Shown: positions 63,201-64,000 of the stretch, in pieces
Layout of the letters: each line of letters begins with the position of its first letter
Position numbering within the stretch: position 1 is the first letter of the stretch
NCBI RefSeq assembly: GCF_022749195.1
Contig: NZ_CP094226.1
Location: 212,001-276,000 of the forward strand
Source of the DNA: Streptococcus oralis
GTDB lineage: Bacteria > Bacillota > Bacilli > Lactobacillales > Streptococcaceae
DNA: 64,000 bases
Reading direction: 5' to 3'
Notes under the pieces: generated by a model
Told to the model about the DNA's origin: nothing
Seen by the model: the letters and a program-made list of their open reading frames with translations, nothing else
Databases searched by the model: none
Program-made: the position numbers and the translations under genes

Positions 63201-64000
63201 GACCTTTGGCGATGTCTTCCTTGAGTTCAACGACGTCAAAGCGTCTCTTTTGCCCCAAATCGACTGTAAAGCTACCGGTTGTGGCATCATTTGAGAGCGC
63301 CCAGCTGGTGTCATCTTTACCGTCTGTGAGGTGGCTTTCCTTGTAAAGGTGGTTTTGACGAGTAGAACTTGCTGTTACAGTGGCACCTTTGGCAAAGTCA
63401 GTTGCATACATTTGGTCTAGGGTTGCCTTGAATTCCTTCAAGCGAGCCACATCTGCATCTGCAAATTTTCCTTCTTTATTTGGTGGAATATTGAGAAGGA
63501 GTGGGGTTCCACGACCAACAGACTTGAAGTAGATGTCCATCAATTCTTTGAGTGATTTCGGCTGTTGATTGTCATGATAGAACCAGCCAGAACGAATCGA
63601 AACATCAGCTTCCCCTACAGAGTACATATCACCATCAGGGTCACCATGGTTGAGGTATTCGTTTTTCACATCGTCTGTGATGTTGGCCCTTTTGACTTTA
63701 TGCCATACAGGGTCGCCTGCTATCCCCCGTTCATTTCCAATCCAGCGAACGCTTGTCGGTTGAGCAGAGAAGATAGCAATATCTCCTTCAGCTTCTTTGA
63801 TGTATTTGAACCATTCATCAAAGGTATAGGTTACTTTTTGGGCACCGCTACCACGCGCACCGTCCATCCAAACCTCGATAAATTTCCCTTTATTACCGTA
63901 TTTCGGATTACCAAGGATTTCTTTCAGCTGGTTGAGATAGTATTGGTTGTATTCTTTTTCGGTTGCGACATGGTATTTTGGATGGTTGGCATCCCATGGT
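60256..64000 (-). CDS. LPXTG-anchored GH29 alpha-L-fucosidase, N-terminus outside window
   Basis: The frame is open to the window end (about 1248 codons seen). The first part is the end of a GH29 catalytic domain: FIEVWMDGARG (probable nucleophile Asp in W-M-D-G), GEADVSIRSGWFYH and PLLLNIPPNKEG. Then come an F5/8-type C / CBM32-like domain, a beta-sandwich (YVDGQKVADV), a Calx-beta-like domain (about FELESTNYEVEKGKPVTV) and a second beta-sandwich related to the first. A helical segment, about 28 Pro-Glu-Lys hexapeptide repeats and the sortase signal LPATGEQ with a hydrophobic helix and basic tail end the protein. It would release fucose from host glycans at the cell surface. Confidence 0.9.
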   Translation of the reverse strand, partial: PWDANHPKYHVATEKEYNQYYLNQLKEILGNPKYGNKGKFIEVWMDGARGSGAQKVTYTFDEWFKYIKEAEGDIAIFSAQPTSVRWIGNERGIAGDPVWHKVKRANITDDVKNEYLNHGDPDGDMYSVGEADVSIRSGWFYHDNQQPKSLKELMDIYFKSVGRGTPLLLNIPPNKEGKFADADVARLKEFKATLDQMYATDFAKGATVTASSTRQNHLYKESHLTDGKDDTSWALSNDATTGSFTVDLGQKRRFDVVELKEDIAKGQRISGFKIEVEINGRWVTYGEGSTVGYRRLVQGKPVEAQKIRVTITGAQATPILTNFSVYKTPSSIEKTDGYPLGLEYHSNTTADTAGTTWYNESEGVRGTSMWTNQKDAKVSYTFTGTKAYVVSTVDPGHGEMSVYVDGQKVADVQTKNASRKRSQKVFETGDLAPGQHTITLVNKTGEPIATEGIYTLNNDSKGMFELESTNYEVEKGKPVTVKIKRVGGSKGAATVRFITEPGTGVHGKVYQDTTQDVTFKDGETEKTVTIPTIDFTEQADSVFDFKAKLTSVSDGALLGFATDATIQVMKAELLIKDQTSYDDQASQLDYSPGWHHETNSADKYQKTESWASFGRLTDEQKKKTTVTAYFYGTGLDIKGYVDPNHGIYKVFLDGKEVPYQEGMGNASTIDGKKYFSGHAAQRQGNQTLVSLKGLDENLHAVTLQLDPDRNDLSRNIGIQVDQFITRGEGSELYSKADIIQSISKWKDDLSNFDPAGLKNTATARQAFQANLEKLRNQLSADAVDVQEVMLTVSALQDILSKDENYQRGQEEPSPEQPEQPEEPEKPDQPEQPAEPKQPEIEYDKAMDSLTKAIEKKVAELESNKEAKKKLLEIADQAIAAIQEAKTQEAVNQALETALEQINKLKAAQPEKPAQPEQPAEPENPVQPEKPAQPEKPTEPEKPAQPEKPAQPEKPAQPEKPAQPEKPAQPEKPVQPEKPAQPEQPAQPEKPAQPEKPAEPEKPAQPENPTQPEKPAQPETPAQPEKPAQSENPTQPEKPAEPEKPVQPEKPTQPETPAQPEKPAQPEKPAQPEKPITSSSPEEGVKDLVFTLPSLEIVNKVVPFKTIRRENPQLDKGKEQVLSEGKDGLLVEYVEVDGDNRKVLQTEATPAQDRVIEVGSKQSSVGTEAPPVVTLPEYVLPRETEKPAPAVTDNSSSKDEKAPVTATIKEDKERLLPATGEQEATAFLFLAAITSILSLLIFQKNFKD
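60779..61285 (-). repeat. Tandem 18-bp repeats (PEKPAQ type)
   Basis: About 28 units of 18 bp, encoding AQPEKP with variants (TEPEKP, VQPEKP, AQPENP, AQPETP, AQPEQP, AQSENP). Typical wall-spanning proline-rich stalk before an LPXTG anchor; copy number is probably variable between strains. Confidence 0.9.

Overview
The window is chromosomal DNA of a streptococcus of the mitis group (S. mitis / oralis / infantis / pneumoniae relatives). The evidence is direct: two BOX-type repeats with the pneumococcal boxA and boxC sequences, a fused dihydroneopterin aldolase / HPPK folate gene, an AmiACDEF oligopeptide-permease operon, murA-epuA-endA, a CcpA regulator and an LPXTG surface fucosidase. The species cannot be fixed without a search. 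From memory of pneumococcal gene order, unchecked, many blocks are pneumococcus-like, but they are joined in a different order (folate genes run into ccpA, ami into trk, natAB-like genes into rplM-rpsI).

Layout. 1-2.7 kb: end of a folate cluster (folE, BOX repeat, sulD-type folBK, membrane protein). 2.7-6.7 kb: DUF960 protein, ccpA with a cre-like site over its promoter, asparaginase, HAD-MazG-like fusion. 7.2-9.2 kb: a secreted Tyr-rich protein with a degenerate CAP domain, probably accessory. 9.3-14 kb: UspA, small membrane protein, alaT, rpmH, KimA-type K+ importer. 14-23 kb: a long plus-strand housekeeping run (tatD, rnmV, SDR, hypothetical, rsmA, rsgA, rpe, thiN, rmuC, yhaM, purR). 23-35.4 kb: lysA-like, pflA, yidC, acyP, TrmH, BI-1, asnA, rsmD-coaD-Lon/PDZ protease, murA-epuA-endA, CorC/HlyC protein. 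35.5-42.4 kb: tRNA-Cys and ami. 42.5-45.2 kb: trkA-trkH. 45.5-48.3 kb: a candidate small RNA, trmL, a BOX-interrupted FMN riboswitch, ribU, PAP2, ParB-like protein. 48.4-55.6 kb: T-box-pheS-pheT, ABC exporter pair, L13 leader-rplM-rpsI. 56-59.9 kb: a membrane protein and a four-gene hdiR-umuC SOS mutagenesis cassette. 60.2-64 kb: a multi-domain LPXTG alpha-L-fucosidase, cut by the window end.

How it works together. Most of the window is growth machinery (translation, ribosome maturation, folate, peptidoglycan, peptide uptake). Two potassium systems (KimA-like and TrkA/TrkH) are present. RNA-level control is prominent: FMN riboswitch, T-box, L13 leader, an attenuator inside ami, and a likely stand-alone or attenuated RNA before trmL. 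Three genes have an extended -10 box so close to the ATG that their mRNAs are probably leaderless. The parts that look accessory are the Tyr-rich secreted protein, the SOS cassette and the fucosidase.

No wholly new multi-gene system is obvious. The strongest oddities are the BOX repeat in the variable stem of an otherwise intact FMN riboswitch, the short terminator-ended RNA upstream of trmL, and the Tyr-rich protein with repeated aromatic modules.
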